A stretch of 64,000 bases of DNA from CAVRXQ01 sp963849105 (GCA_963849105.1 CAWKGD010000001.1:1-64000); one strand, 5' to 3'; shown: positions 1 through 9,028, numbered from the stretch's first letter. A program made the numbers and translations. The notes: generated from the sequence alone by a model not told the origin.

Positions 1-72
1 TGGACCACTCTTTTTGGCAGAGGCGGCCTGGGTTTCCGCGACCTACTCAGAGTGATTAACGAACGACCTGGG

Positions 73-498
73 TCAGTTCGCGACGAGCGCGCTGAGTCGG
101 TCGAAGGCATTCTCGATCCCGCGGCGGATCTCCGCCTCCCCGTTGTCGTAGGTGGCGATGCGTGCCTCGGGCACGTTCACATGGACGCGGACCTCTGACG
201 TGCCTGCGTCAGCGCTCACGATCTCCAGTGATCCTTCGTAGCCGTCGCCGGAGTTGCCGCGCCAATCGACCCGGTGAGCCGCGTCGTCCGCGTCCCACGA
301 GCTCGTCAGCGTGTACGGATGCCCATGCGACTCGCCTTCGAGCTCGACGCCTGCTCCGGCGCCGCCCATCGATCGGGCGACGGACACCATCGGAAGCCAC
401 TCGCCGAGCCGACTGGTGTCGACGACCACGGCCCAGACGGCCTCGGCGCTGGCCGAGAGCTTTCGAGATCCGGCAAAGTCCATGGCACGCTCCTCCAA
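73..498 (-). CDS. SRPBCC (polyketide cyclase/dehydrase-like) protein
   Basis: The 141-residue product reads as a START/SRPBCC fold. The N-terminal part pairs a short strand (DFAGSRKLSASAEAVWAVVVD) with the usual AxxVWxVVxDxxRLxxWLP pattern, the middle has alternating strands, and the C-terminal helix (EIRRGIENAFDRLSAL) would close the ligand cavity. These proteins bind small hydrophobic ligands, so the role is probably ligand binding or cyclase-like, with no specific substrate suggested. A second ATG at codon 6 (483) starts directly before the conserved fold and is as likely a start. The gene is on the same strand as the two membrane-protein genes upstream but is separated from them by about 120 bp. 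Family is fairly sure, function unknown. Confidence 0.7.
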   Translation of the reverse strand: MEERAMDFAGSRKLSASAEAVWAVVVDTSRLGEWLPMVSVARSMGGAGAGVELEGESHGHPYTLTSSWDADDAAHRVDWRGNSGDGYEGSLEIVSADAGTSEVRVHVNVPEARIATYDNGEAEIRRGIENAFDRLSALVAN

Positions 499-617
499 CG
501 CCGCTTGCTCACCGAGAACGCGTGATCGCGCCCGGACGTCGCGGGATTGATCCTAGGGCGAGGGTGCCGTCTCAACCGAAGGTCGAATTACACGCACACA
601 TCTATGGGAAGGACCAC

Positions 618-2174
618 TCAGGTGCCAACCGGCGTCGCGACGCGCGGTGAGATCTCGACTCTCGGCTCCTCAGCGTGGGCGGGAGGTTGCTCGACCGCTG
701 CGGCGACCTCCTCGTGCCGGCCCGGTGTGAACAGCTCGAAGATCGCGCCGAGCAGGATCAGCGCCTGGCCGAGGATGTACAAGATCGCGCCGGCGCTGCT
801 CAAGTCCCACCTCGTCGCGTGGCCGGGTGTCGCGAACACCCACACGCCCATACCGGCCGTGCTCACGACCATCCCGGTGAGCACTGTGCCGGCCATCCAC
901 CTCTTCAAGGTCGCGCCGACACCCGAGGTGTCGCCGAGCAGCTCGGCGGCGATGAGGAAGACCGCGATTATCGGCAGAGACCCGAACACGAGCAGGAGGT
1001 GTGCCCTCGTGAAGATCTGATCGTCGATGGCCCGCGGCGCGGGCAGCGCGGCGAAACCGAACTTCGTCTCGTTCATCTCGATGTAGTAGCCATAGAGGAA
1101 CATCACGACCGCGGCCATGAGGTAGCTCATGTACACCGCGAGGCGGACTGGGTTGAACCGCTCCCGGACAACTCCGGCCGCGCTGCGGAAGCTTCCCCAG
1201 ATCTCCTGCGACATCACCGCCGCGAGGATCAGCGCGCCGAGACCGACGAGCCCCGTCATCGTGTCGTCCATCGCGATGCCGTTCGCACCGCCCTTGCCGA
1301 AGGGGAACCAGGCCGGGATCGTAAAGGTCCCGAGCGCGGAGACGGCGTACACGCCGGAGTACAGGGCGATGCCGCCGAGCATGATGCCGACGGCACCGCG
1401 CGCGATCTGCTTTCGCGCCCCGACGAGCCGCGAGTAGCCGAACGCTTCCGCCGCGAGGAACACGATCGCCGCCATGAACGAAGGCAGCATGCCGTGTGAG
1501 TGCGAGGTGATGAGGTTGCCGACCAACGTGGATGTCGTCTCGTGTTGCCATCCCGCCCAGAACGACCAGCTGAGGCCGACGACCGAGGCTGCCGCAGCGA
1601 GCCCGAGGACGACCCAGGTGAGCACCGAGACACCCGAGAAGAACAGCGCCCAGTGGATCTCGGCTTTGCGTGGCACCATTCGTTCGCCCCGCGGCGGCCG
1701 GATCGCGACGACGGCGAGGTCCACGACGAAGATCAGCGTCACCAAGAACAACTCGACGGTGCACGGCAGCACAACCCAGAATCCGAAGTCGACGAGCGAG
1801 GAGACGTGGTGGAGTGTTCCGTACCCGAGGACGAGGAAGCCCGCTCCCTCGAAGAGCGCGACGAGCGCACTATGCGACACGATGAAACGGACCCAGCCGT
1901 GCGTCGCAAAGACGCGCGTGCACAGGATCAAGAACAAAAGGGCAGCAGGAAGCATGAGCGCGTGGTAGAACCAGGCCATCGATTGCGTCAGGTCGCCGTT
2001 GTTTCCTGCTTTTAGCCACGGCACTGTCGCAAAGCTCAACACCGCCACGACGACGATCCACGCGCCGAGCAGCCGAGCCATAGTGGCCGAGTAGCGATCA
2101 AAGCTCGAGCGCTCGACGGATCCGCCAAGCGCCGTCCCGTCCTGTACGTTCGGACTCAATGCGGTGTCAGTCAT
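618..2174 (-). CDS. 12-TM haem-copper-oxidase-subunit-I-like membrane protein
   Basis: About 518 residues with roughly twelve hydrophobic segments, the size and topology of haem-copper oxidase or NO reductase subunit I. Histidines lie in membrane segments: FYHALMLP (TM2), SHSHGMLPSF (TM6) and RAHLLLVFGSLP (TM10). They recall the ligand histidines of that superfamily, but the usual HH pair in TM7 and the HxH in TM10 are not seen, so copper and high-spin haem binding are doubtful. A CtaB-like prenyltransferase gene lies immediately upstream on the same strand, which supports a haem-related role. I chose the ATG at 2174 (MTDTALS) because AAGGAG lies just upstream; an in-frame ATG exists at 2198. 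A degenerate or very divergent oxidase is my best reading; a haem sensor or transporter is possible. Confidence 0.55.
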   Translation of the reverse strand: MTDTALSPNVQDGTALGGSVERSSFDRYSATMARLLGAWIVVVAVLSFATVPWLKAGNNGDLTQSMAWFYHALMLPAALLFLILCTRVFATHGWVRFIVSHSALVALFEGAGFLVLGYGTLHHVSSLVDFGFWVVLPCTVELFLVTLIFVVDLAVVAIRPPRGERMVPRKAEIHWALFFSGVSVLTWVVLGLAAAASVVGLSWSFWAGWQHETTSTLVGNLITSHSHGMLPSFMAAIVFLAAEAFGYSRLVGARKQIARGAVGIMLGGIALYSGVYAVSALGTFTIPAWFPFGKGGANGIAMDDTMTGLVGLGALILAAVMSQEIWGSFRSAAGVVRERFNPVRLAVYMSYLMAAVVMFLYGYYIEMNETKFGFAALPAPRAIDDQIFTRAHLLLVFGSLPIIAVFLIAAELLGDTSGVGATLKRWMAGTVLTGMVVSTAGMGVWVFATPGHATRWDLSSAGAILYILGQALILLGAIFELFTPGRHEEVAAAVEQPPAHAEEPRVEISPRVATPVGT

Positions 2175-2226
2175 CTTGCGCTCCTTCGTCGTGGGCAATC
2201 ACGTTTGCTGATCCGCCGCGCGCGCG

Positions 2227-3120
2227 TCACGTCGAGCGCCCGATCGCTGCGAACAGCACGAAAACGAGGTAGAGGGTCACGAGCCGGATGAAGTTGGGAG
2301 CGAACCGGTCTCTGTAGGGCAGCACGACGGCGCCGAGCGCGACGAGGATCGACACGAATCCGACTGGCACCGCAATCCACGCCGTCGCCGGCCCGCCGAT
2401 CGCGACGAGCCCGCCGACCGCGAGTGACCCCATCGCGAGGCTCGAGACGAGCGAGGCAATGGCCACGCGACGCTGGCTCCACACGACCGGAGCCATCGGG
2501 ACCGCGGCGCGCGCGTAGTCCTCCCTGTAACGAATCGCGATCGCCCAGATGTGAACTGGGACCCAAAGGGCCACCATGCCGCCGAGGAGCCAAGCCGCTC
2601 TGGAGATGGGCTCGGCAACCGCCGCGTACCCGGCCCAGAGCACCAGCGAGCCGACTGGCGCGCCGAGCACGATGCTCCAGGGTGTCGCGCGCTTGGTGAG
2701 GGCGCTGTAGACGATGACATTGTCGATGAGGGCGAGCGCGAGGAACACGAAGGTGAAGAGGCCGAGCAGTGCCGCGAGCGCGAGGCCCACGGCGGTGAGC
2801 AGGACGCCGGCGGCCGCCGCCGCCGGCACCGTGATCCGGCCGGTGGGCAGCGGACGCCCCGCGGTACGCACCATCGCCGAGTCGATCTTCCGGTCGAGCA
2901 GGTTCGTCCAGCACTCCGCGCCGGCGCTCAGCAGCGCGACCGATGCCGCGCAATCGAGCACTCTCACGTCAGACAGCGCGCCCGTGCGCACCCCAGCGAG
3001 GACGCTTCCGGTGACGGTGACGAGTACGAAGGTCACGTCGATGTGGGGCTTTACGAACGAGAGCCACGTCGCGAGGTTCGACGTCGACCGCTCGATCCCC
3101 AAGCGCGCCGGCGTGAACAC
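2227..3120 (-). CDS. ctaB: Haem O synthase-like UbiA prenyltransferase (CtaB family)
   Basis: Protohaem IX farnesyltransferases attach a farnesyl group to haem b, giving haem O, in the membrane. The product has the family signatures: N-x3-D-x3-D (NLLDRKIDSAM) followed by RPLPTG, YSALTKRATPWSIVLGAPVG, and WVPVHIWAIAIRYREDY with PMAPVV. Around nine hydrophobic segments are visible. I placed the start at a GTG (3120) with a GAGAGG upstream, giving 297 residues, the usual CtaB length; the frame is open further upstream to 3306 but that part is not conserved-looking. It lies 53 bp upstream of the oxidase-like gene and probably shares its transcript. It could be a paralogue dedicated to that neighbour. 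Confidence 0.8.
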   Translation of the reverse strand: MFTPARLGIERSTSNLATWLSFVKPHIDVTFVLVTVTGSVLAGVRTGALSDVRVLDCAASVALLSAGAECWTNLLDRKIDSAMVRTAGRPLPTGRITVPAAAAAGVLLTAVGLALAALLGLFTFVFLALALIDNVIVYSALTKRATPWSIVLGAPVGSLVLWAGYAAVAEPISRAAWLLGGMVALWVPVHIWAIAIRYREDYARAAVPMAPVVWSQRRVAIASLVSSLAMGSLAVGGLVAIGGPATAWIAVPVGFVSILVALGAVVLPYRDRFAPNFIRLVTLYLVFVLFAAIGRST

Positions 3121-3744
3121 GGCCCTCTCACCGCGGAGTTCCTCTCTGGCTCGGTCCCTTTCGAGCTGCCGACCCACGCTCACCGCCACCGTGACCTCCT
3201 CGCGGACGACCAGGTGAGGAGTTCGATCCTCGTCATTGACTGCCTCGCGATGAAGCGAAACACCAACTAGCGAAACACCTGGTGCCGGGTGCGAACGAGG
3301 GTCCAAGGTCGCAGCATGAGGAACCTTTCGGCCCCTTCGTGGATCATCGGCGAACTCCCGGGAAGCTCAACGGCTTCAGCACGCGCTCCACAGTGAAGCG
3401 AATGAGGTCAAGGTCGCCCAAGTTGTCTGAGTGCGTCGAGGAATCTGGCGCGGGGCAGTGACAACCAGTGGCTGGGCCTAGGGCTCGGCCATAGGCAGCC
3501 TCGCTAGCTCTCGAGATACTCAGCGACCTTGTCCAGCGAGGACGTCTGCACGTGGAGCCGATCTTCGCTCGAACCGTGGTGAGGTGCCATCGCCGCCTAC
3601 GACCGCAATGAGAGCGAGGGCGGGTTTGAGGTGCGATTAAGGCTTCTTAGCGACGCTCGCGTGCGAAGCATCAGATCCGGTTGACGAGTCTGAGCACGGA
3701 CCAGTGATCATTCGTTCAGATAACCTCCGTAACTCGTACAAGCT
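3121..3744. other. Intergenic region without a convincing gene
   Basis: About 620 bp between the ctaB-like gene and the L,D-transpeptidase gene. The in-frame extension of ctaB up to 3306 looks non-coding, and short ORFs elsewhere are antisense or lack family features. No tRNA, strong terminator hairpin or clear repeat was seen. It must hold the divergent promoters of both flanking genes. Confidence 0.5.
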
Positions 3745-4839
3745 GTGGACCTCCGCGGTTCGATGAATCGACAGGCGTCTTGGGCGGAACGGATCCGGAA
3801 TCAAGTGGCGAGAAATGCACCCATGTGGTTGGCAAGCTTCGTTGTGGGTTGTGTCGTTGCCGCACCCTGCGCCGGTGCCGCCGTGACAAGACAAGCCGCT
3901 GGACAACCGAATGATCCGGCACGGGTGGCTGCAACGCACGTCTCGCTGTCGCTGGCCGTCCCTGCCGTGAAGCCTGGAGAAGTGACGACGATCACCGCAT
4001 TGGTCAAACCGCGTGTGGCCGGGAGGGTCGTCTTTCTTCGTCGTCAGCGGAATGGCCGATTTGTCAACCTGAAATACGCGCTCACGAACCGAAAAGGAAT
4101 TGCCGTCTTTCGGTGCTCCTTTCGAACAAAAGGAAAGGTGTTTCTCCGAGCTTCGGTGAGGGCGGCCGCCGGCGTCCGAGCCGCCACGAGCGTTCCCGCC
4201 ATCGAGAATGTGGACACGGAGTTGCCGTTCGTTTTGGCTCCGAACATGACGCTCGCGGAAGGAGCGAGCGGTTCAGAGGTGCTTCTCCTCCAACAACGAT
4301 TGAGCGCTCTCGGTTACTGGCTAGGGATACCCGACGGGCACTTCGGAGACGCGACTCAACAAGCGGTCTATGCGCTCGAGAAAGCGGCCGGTCTCGATCG
4401 CAGCGGAATCGTCAACTCGCAGCTCGTCGTGGCGTTGAACGATGGGATTGTCCCTGACCCGCGCACAACCTCGGGTGATGCCATCGACGTCGACCTCGAA
4501 GACGACCTGCTCCTCATCGTGAAGAACGGTGCTTTGCAGTACGTGCTCAATACCTCGACGGGCGGCGGTTACACCTACACCGAAGACGGTGTGACCAGTG
4601 TCGCGATCACCCCTCGAGGTGTCTTCAGCATCGGCCATGTCGTCGACGGATTGGTCATTGACACACTTGGCGCACTCTGGCGCCCTCGATACTTTTATGA
4701 AGGCTTCGCGATTCACGGTGACAGTTACGTCCCTCCCTTTCCCGTCTCGCATGGGTGCGTACGAGTCTCCGACGAGGCGATCGACTGGATCTGGGCTGGA
4801 AACCTCGCACCCATCGGATTGACGGTCTGGGTCTACTGA
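3745..4839 (+). CDS. L,D-transpeptidase with peptidoglycan-binding domain
   Basis: A secreted or membrane-anchored 364-residue protein that would form 3-3 cross-links, or attach proteins, in peptidoglycan. Order of parts: signal/anchor segment at about 27-47, an Ig-like beta region at 65-150, a peptidoglycan-binding type 1 domain at about 170-232 (GSEVLLLQQRLSALGY), and a YkuD catalytic domain at about 248-364. The active site is complete: His324 in FAIHG and SHGCVR with Cys338 as the nucleophile. A second ATG at 3763 is an alternative start. It stands alone on the plus strand and faces the DUF1707 gene. Confidence 0.88.
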   Translation: MDLRGSMNRQASWAERIRNQVARNAPMWLASFVVGCVVAAPCAGAAVTRQAAGQPNDPARVAATHVSLSLAVPAVKPGEVTTITALVKPRVAGRVVFLRRQRNGRFVNLKYALTNRKGIAVFRCSFRTKGKVFLRASVRAAAGVRAATSVPAIENVDTELPFVLAPNMTLAEGASGSEVLLLQQRLSALGYWLGIPDGHFGDATQQAVYALEKAAGLDRSGIVNSQLVVALNDGIVPDPRTTSGDAIDVDLEDDLLLIVKNGALQYVLNTSTGGGYTYTEDGVTSVAITPRGVFSIGHVVDGLVIDTLGALWRPRYFYEGFAIHGDSYVPPFPVSHGCVRVSDEAIDWIWAGNLAPIGLTVWVY

Positions 4840-4962
4840 TCAGGGAGCAGGCGGAGGCTGGCGTGAGCGTTTGGAGCGTGCGGCCACTAACGGTCCCAGG
4901 GCACGATGACCGTCGGGGGCCGAAGTTCCGACCACGTGGAATGTTCGCCGATCGGGTGCGCC

Positions 4963-5451
4963 TCAGCGCGGCTGGCCGGAAAAGCCGCGGGCGGCTCGCC
5001 GGTGCCAGTGAGTGCGGCGGAAGAGCAGCACAGCGAGGATCACAATCAAGATGAAGCCAAGGTGGGGCCCGAGCGTCCAACCGCGCCATCGCCACCAGTT
5101 CCACGCCCATGAGCTGGCGAAGAGGAAGAAGAACACACCGAGGACGAGCAGGGCGCCCGGGCGTCGGCGTCGGTCCGTTGGCACTTTCGCTCGTTCCTCC
5201 CCGGCGAGCGGTGGGAGGTCGTCCAATAACCCGGCGAGGTCGCCACGGGACTTGGCGGCCATCGCCCGGCCCATCCGGTCGTCGAACTCGATCTGGTCCA
5301 GTCGTCCGTCGGCGAAGTGCTTCGACAGCTTGTCGACCATCTCGTGACGCTCAGCATCCGAGCAGCGAATTTGTGACGCCGGGATGTCGTCGACGTCCCT
5401 GCGCCGGGTGTATCCGGAAAACCAAGGAGGGACGTTGTCTCCGCTCATCAC
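4963..5451 (-). CDS. DUF1707 / SHOCT-like membrane protein
   Basis: The 162-residue product begins with a DUF1707 domain (about 24-80), recognised by RCSDAERHEMVDKLSKHFADGRLD followed by EFDDRMGRAMAAKSRGDLAGLLDDLP. Two hydrophobic segments (about 104-120 and 133-147) follow. Such proteins are common in actinobacteria, often near PspC-domain proteins and their histidine kinases, as here. The molecular function is unknown; membrane-stress signalling is inferred from the context. Start ATG at 5451; a second Met follows directly. Confidence 0.75.
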   Translation of the reverse strand: MMSGDNVPPWFSGYTRRRDVDDIPASQIRCSDAERHEMVDKLSKHFADGRLDQIEFDDRMGRAMAAKSRGDLAGLLDDLPPLAGEERAKVPTDRRRRPGALLVLGVFFFLFASSWAWNWWRWRGWTLGPHLGFILIVILAVLLFRRTHWHRRAARGFSGQPR

Positions 5452-5496
5452 GATGCTGCTCCTCTCTGAGATTTCTCTTCGTAGGGGCTCGGCGAC

Positions 5497-5757
5497 TCAC
5501 GCGGCCTGGTGGCGATGGAGGAGCTCCGCGACCATCGACTGGTCAGCGCCCTCTTCGGGGACGAATAGCCACGCGGCGACGTAGAGGGGAATTCCGAATC
5601 CACCGATGAGCGTGAGGGCGATGAAGCCCAGTCGCACGATGGAGACGTCGACGTCGAGGTACTCGGCGATGCCGGAGGCGACGCCGGCGATGATGTGGCC
5701 GGCGCAGACGCGGCGCAGCGGCCGGTCTACGCCCTTGGTGACGGAGTCGTTAGTCAT
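5497..5757 (-). CDS. PspC domain membrane protein
   Basis: A small protein of about 86 residues consisting of one PspC domain: RRVCAGHIIAGVASGIAEYLDVDVSIVRLGFIALTLIGGFGIPLYVAAWLFVPEE. PspC proteins are inner-membrane partners in envelope-stress responses. The ATG at 5757 starts MTNDSV; the frame is also open from 5787 and an in-frame GTG sits between, so the start is uncertain. It is divergent from the PspC-histidine kinase gene, which shares the same type of domain, and the intergenic space carries an unusual AT-rich inverted-repeat cluster. Confidence 0.8.
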   Translation of the reverse strand: MTNDSVTKGVDRPLRRVCAGHIIAGVASGIAEYLDVDVSIVRLGFIALTLIGGFGIPLYVAAWLFVPEEGADQSMVAELLHRHQAA

Positions 5758-6004
5758 GGAGACATCATCCACGTGCCTCCGGTCCACGTGAATCGGGGGC
5801 TGCCCGGGTTGAACCCTGAGCTGGAGTTCTTCGCCTCAGGGTTCTTCCTGATGGTCGCGGTGGGCGCGCGGCGCGATCATCGGAGGATCGAAAGTGCGTT
5901 CCGCCCTGCCAACTGGGCCAGCGATCTCGGTCGACGCCCCGGCGACGGTCAGCCTGCCCGACCTGCTGGGCGCGCCGATCTCAGGCCACCGTGCCGGCGC
6001 CGCG

Positions 6005-6037
6005 CCATATATCGCGCCATATATATGGAATATATGG
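6005..6037. promoter_or_regulatory. CCATATATATGG palindrome flanked by half-sites, candidate operator
   Basis: In a GC-rich background this stretch reads CCATATAT (6005-6012), then the perfect 12-bp palindrome CCATATATATGG (6017-6028), then ATATATGG (6030-6037). The outer parts are inverted copies of each other around the centre. It lies about 43 bp before the preferred kinase start and in the region shared with the divergent pspC gene. A site for the adjacent LuxR-type regulator is an inference; an AT-rich promoter element is the alternative. Confidence 0.45.
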
Positions 6038-6079
6038 ATCGCTGGTTTGCCGAACCCCGCTGAACGGGAGCGACCGGAG

Positions 6080-7432
6080 ATGTTCGACGCGGAGACCGCA
6101 CCACCGAGCGAGCGCTCGGCCCCGAGTCGACGGCCAGGCTGCGGTGGACAGCACCCGGGTTTCTCCGGACGGACGCACGACTGGCGCGATCGGCCGCGGT
6201 GGCGTGTTCCCCGCCAACCCGGACCGATGCGGCGGTCGCTGTACGAGCGGGTCTTGGGAGGGGTCGCCGCGGGGCTTTCCAAGCGGCTCGGCGTCGACAA
6301 GAGGGTCGTCCGCGCCCTGTTCGTGCTGTCGATGCTCATGGGCGGAGTCGGCATCGCCTTGTATGTGCTCGCCTGGCTCTTCTTGCCGATGGAAGGCGAG
6401 GAGGACAGTGTCGCCTCGCGGGCGGCTGAGGATCACCGGGGCATCGCCCTCGCGCTCTCCCTTGTCCCTGTCCTCATCCTCCTGCTGATCAGCGCCTCGG
6501 TGCTTGGCGCAAGCTGGCTCACGGCGATCGCTTGGCCGTTGTGTATCGCTGCCGGCGGCCTGGTTCTCGTCTGGCGCAATGTGAGCGCCGAGGAACGCGC
6601 AACCATGGAACAGCCTGGGCGGGCCCTCGCACTGCTCGGCCTCGCCCAGCATCGCTCGCGTCGACAACTCGTCACGCGTGGTCTGCTCGGCCTGCTGATA
6701 GCCGGTGCGGGAGTCGTCCTTGTCGCCCGCGGGCACCATCCTCATCAAGGTCTCGGCGATTTGATCGCCGGACTGCTGACGCTGGTCGTCGCCGCAGTGG
6801 TCGTCTTCGGCCCGTGGTGGCTGAACGTCGCTCGTGATCTCGTGGAGGAGCGTCAGGCGCGGGCGCGGGCAGAGGAGCGAGCCGACATGGCGGCACGCGT
6901 ACACGATTCCGTCCTGCAGACACTCGCTCTCATCCAACGCCACGCCCGCGACCCCCAAGAGGTCGTCAAGCTGGCGCGCTCTCAAGAGCGCGACCTGCGC
7001 AACTGGCTCTTCGAAGGGCGGGTTCCCGGTGCCGTCGACGCCGAGGACACGATGTTGTCCGGCGCCATCGATCGCATCCAGCGTGACGTCGAGGAACGGC
7101 ACGGGGTCCCCGTTGAGGCGGTCCTCGTTGGGGACTGCGCCCTGAACGACGATCTCCGCTCCCTCGTCGAGGCCGGCCGCGAGGCGACGGTGAACGCCGC
7201 CAAGTGGTCGTCGGCGAGCGAGGTCTCCATCTTCGTCGAGGTTGAGCCGGACACTGTTGCGATGTACGTGCGCGACCGTGGCAAGGGATTCGACGAGACT
7301 GTGGTCGCCCGCGACCGGCGGGGACTTTCTGAGTCGATTCGTGGGCGGATGACACGTCACGGCGGGAGCGCCTTCATCCGCAGCAGTCCGGGTGAGGGGA
7401 CCGAGGTCTCGCTGAAAATGAAGCGCCGATGA
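6080..7432 (+). CDS. PspC-domain sensor histidine kinase
   Basis: The N-terminal PspC domain (LYERVLGGVAAGLSKRLGVDKRVVRALFVLSM...ALYVLAWLFLPMEG) is followed by four to five membrane segments. Next come a dimerisation region with the phospho-acceptor His in ARVHDSVLQTLALIQ and a HATPase domain (EAGREATVNAAKWS as N box, RDRGKGFDE as G1, HGGSAFIRSSPGEGTEVSL). This is a known actinobacterial type of two-component sensor. The frame is open from 5894, but the part before 6080 carries the AT-rich palindrome and looks like leader DNA; an internal ATG at 6227 directly before the PspC domain is also possible. The response regulator follows after 10 bp. Confidence 0.85.
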   Translation: MFDAETAPPSERSAPSRRPGCGGQHPGFSGRTHDWRDRPRWRVPRQPGPMRRSLYERVLGGVAAGLSKRLGVDKRVVRALFVLSMLMGGVGIALYVLAWLFLPMEGEEDSVASRAAEDHRGIALALSLVPVLILLLISASVLGASWLTAIAWPLCIAAGGLVLVWRNVSAEERATMEQPGRALALLGLAQHRSRRQLVTRGLLGLLIAGAGVVLVARGHHPHQGLGDLIAGLLTLVVAAVVVFGPWWLNVARDLVEERQARARAEERADMAARVHDSVLQTLALIQRHARDPQEVVKLARSQERDLRNWLFEGRVPGAVDAEDTMLSGAIDRIQRDVEERHGVPVEAVLVGDCALNDDLRSLVEAGREATVNAAKWSSASEVSIFVEVEPDTVAMYVRDRGKGFDETVVARDRRGLSESIRGRMTRHGGSAFIRSSPGEGTEVSLKMKRR

Positions 7433-7442
7433 CGGAACACCA

Positions 7443-8090
7443 TTGAGTCGACCGCGCATTTTCCTCGTCGACGACCACGCGCTCTTTCTTGCTGGCGTGC
7501 GCGCCGAGCTCGGGACAGCAGTCGACATCGTCGGCGAAGCCGACGATGTCGAACCGGCGATTGAGCTCATCACCGAACGTCTGCCTGACGTCGTTCTGAT
7601 CGACGTCCATCTGCCGGGAGGGAGTGGCGCAGCTGTCGTGGCTGCCTTGCATGGTGACCACCCCGAGGTGCGCTTCCTCGCGCTCTCCGTTTCCGACGCC
7701 CCCGAGGACGTCATCGCGGTGATCCGCGCGGGCGCGCGCGGTTACGTCACCAAGACGATCGCAGGGCCCGAGCTCGTCGAAGCCGTGCATCGGATCGCCG
7801 AAGGCGACGCTGTCTTCTCTCCTCGTCTGGCAGGTTTCGTCCTCGACGCCTTCTCCTCGCTTCCGGCGGACGTCAACCCGAGCTTCGATCCCGAACTCGA
7901 CCTGTTGACGCCGCGCGAGCGAGAGGTGCTTCGTCTCATCGCCCGCGGCTACTCGTACAAGGAGCTCGGAGCCGAGCTCTCGATCTCGACAAAGACGGTA
8001 GAGAGCCACGTCTCGGCCGTGCTGCGCAAGCTGCAGCTCTCGAGTCGCCACCAGCTGACGCGATGGGCGACCGAACGGCGCCTCGTGTAG
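7443..8090 (+). CDS. LuxR/NarL-family response regulator
   Basis: A 215-residue response regulator. The receiver domain has Asp10 and Asp11 at the metal site, phospho-acceptor Asp54 in LIDVHLPGGSG, Ser127-type and Lys positions in LALSVSD and GYVTKTIAG. The C-terminal helix-turn-helix is typical: LTPREREVLRLIARGYSYKELGAELSISTKTVESHVSAVLRKL. The start appears to be TTG at 7443, as no in-frame ATG or GTG fits the conserved beginning. It is ten bases after the kinase stop and surely forms a pair with it. Targets are unknown; the palindrome at 6005-6037 is a candidate. Confidence 0.9.
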   Translation: MSRPRIFLVDDHALFLAGVRAELGTAVDIVGEADDVEPAIELITERLPDVVLIDVHLPGGSGAAVVAALHGDHPEVRFLALSVSDAPEDVIAVIRAGARGYVTKTIAGPELVEAVHRIAEGDAVFSPRLAGFVLDAFSSLPADVNPSFDPELDLLTPREREVLRLIARGYSYKELGAELSISTKTVESHVSAVLRKLQLSSRHQLTRWATERRLV

Positions 8091-8093
8091 CGC

Positions 8094-8903
8094 GTGACGA
8101 CCGTCAGAACTCCGCGCGGCTTCTATCTTGGCAAGCTCGATCCTGTTCCGTCACCGTTTCCTGAATTCAAAACGTATTTCGAATCGGCGCCTGGAACGCC
8201 GCCGCCGCAGGCGCATTGGGGCGGCTTGGTAAAGGCGCCGTGGCAAATGGACGGCAACGGACCGGATCCAGAAGTCACGATCGCACCGCCGGGTTGGCCG
8301 GGATACGGCGACTGTGTCGAGGCTTATAAAGCGCACGGGTTGACGAACGCGAACTTCGACGAGAGCGGACAGACAGATCCCGTCCCTACAGCAAATGCTG
8401 TCGTCGAAGAATACGCGGCCTATCAGCACTGCACACCAGCCGAGTTGTTTGCCGATCCAGGTCAGTGTGACAACGGCGAGGACATGACGAACTCGCTGCT
8501 CGGTTGGTGCAAGCACACGCAATACGGGGTGAAGCTCGCGCTCGAAGCACCGATCAAGCACTCATCGCAACCTGATCTCGAGAACGGCATCCATCTAGGT
8601 GGCGGAATCGGACTTGGAATCCAAATCCAAGAGGCGCAGGACGAGCAGTTCCCCGGAACGTGGGAATGGGTACCCGGCAGTCCGATTATCGGCGGGCACG
8701 CGATTTGGGTGTGTGGCTACGACGCCGATTTCGTGTACCTCGTCACGTGGGGCGCTCTGATCAAAGCGACGTGGAACTTCGTCGGTAATGCGGCTGACGA
8801 AGCGCACGCAGCGATCTTCCCGCAGGCGGTCGCCGCCGGTAAGACGCCGAGTGGCTTGCTCATCGCGAGGTGGGAGGAGGATCTGCACGGGTTGGCCGCT
8901 TGA
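8094..8903 (+). CDS. Hypothetical protein with papain-like (C1/C39-like) features
   Basis: The 269-residue product starts at a GTG three bases after the response-regulator stop, so it is probably co-transcribed with the two-component system. I do not recognise a named family. Cys74 in YGDCVEAY, His202 in GGHAIWVCGYD and the following VYLVTWGALIKATW resemble the Cys, His and W-G elements of papain-fold peptidases. No signal peptide or membrane segment is seen. Several further Cys occur (113, 125, 139, 207). A peptidase or a non-catalytic relative are both possible. Confidence 0.6.
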   Translation: MTTVRTPRGFYLGKLDPVPSPFPEFKTYFESAPGTPPPQAHWGGLVKAPWQMDGNGPDPEVTIAPPGWPGYGDCVEAYKAHGLTNANFDESGQTDPVPTANAVVEEYAAYQHCTPAELFADPGQCDNGEDMTNSLLGWCKHTQYGVKLALEAPIKHSSQPDLENGIHLGGGIGLGIQIQEAQDEQFPGTWEWVPGSPIIGGHAIWVCGYDADFVYLVTWGALIKATWNFVGNAADEAHAAIFPQAVAAGKTPSGLLIARWEEDLHGLAA

Positions 8904-9028
8904 GCATGAGGGAAGAAACTGGCGTTGAAGCCTGTACCAACAACAACGGAATTTTGCTGAGTTTCGCCGCGCTCGTTGAACAGTGGGGACCCGGCATCTC
9001 GTCGATCACCCTTGCGCGGCTCTCGAAA

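Noticed and set aside
5981..7714. A 577-codon minus-strand frame
   Set aside because: Shadow of the histidine kinase and regulator genes; no domain or signal.
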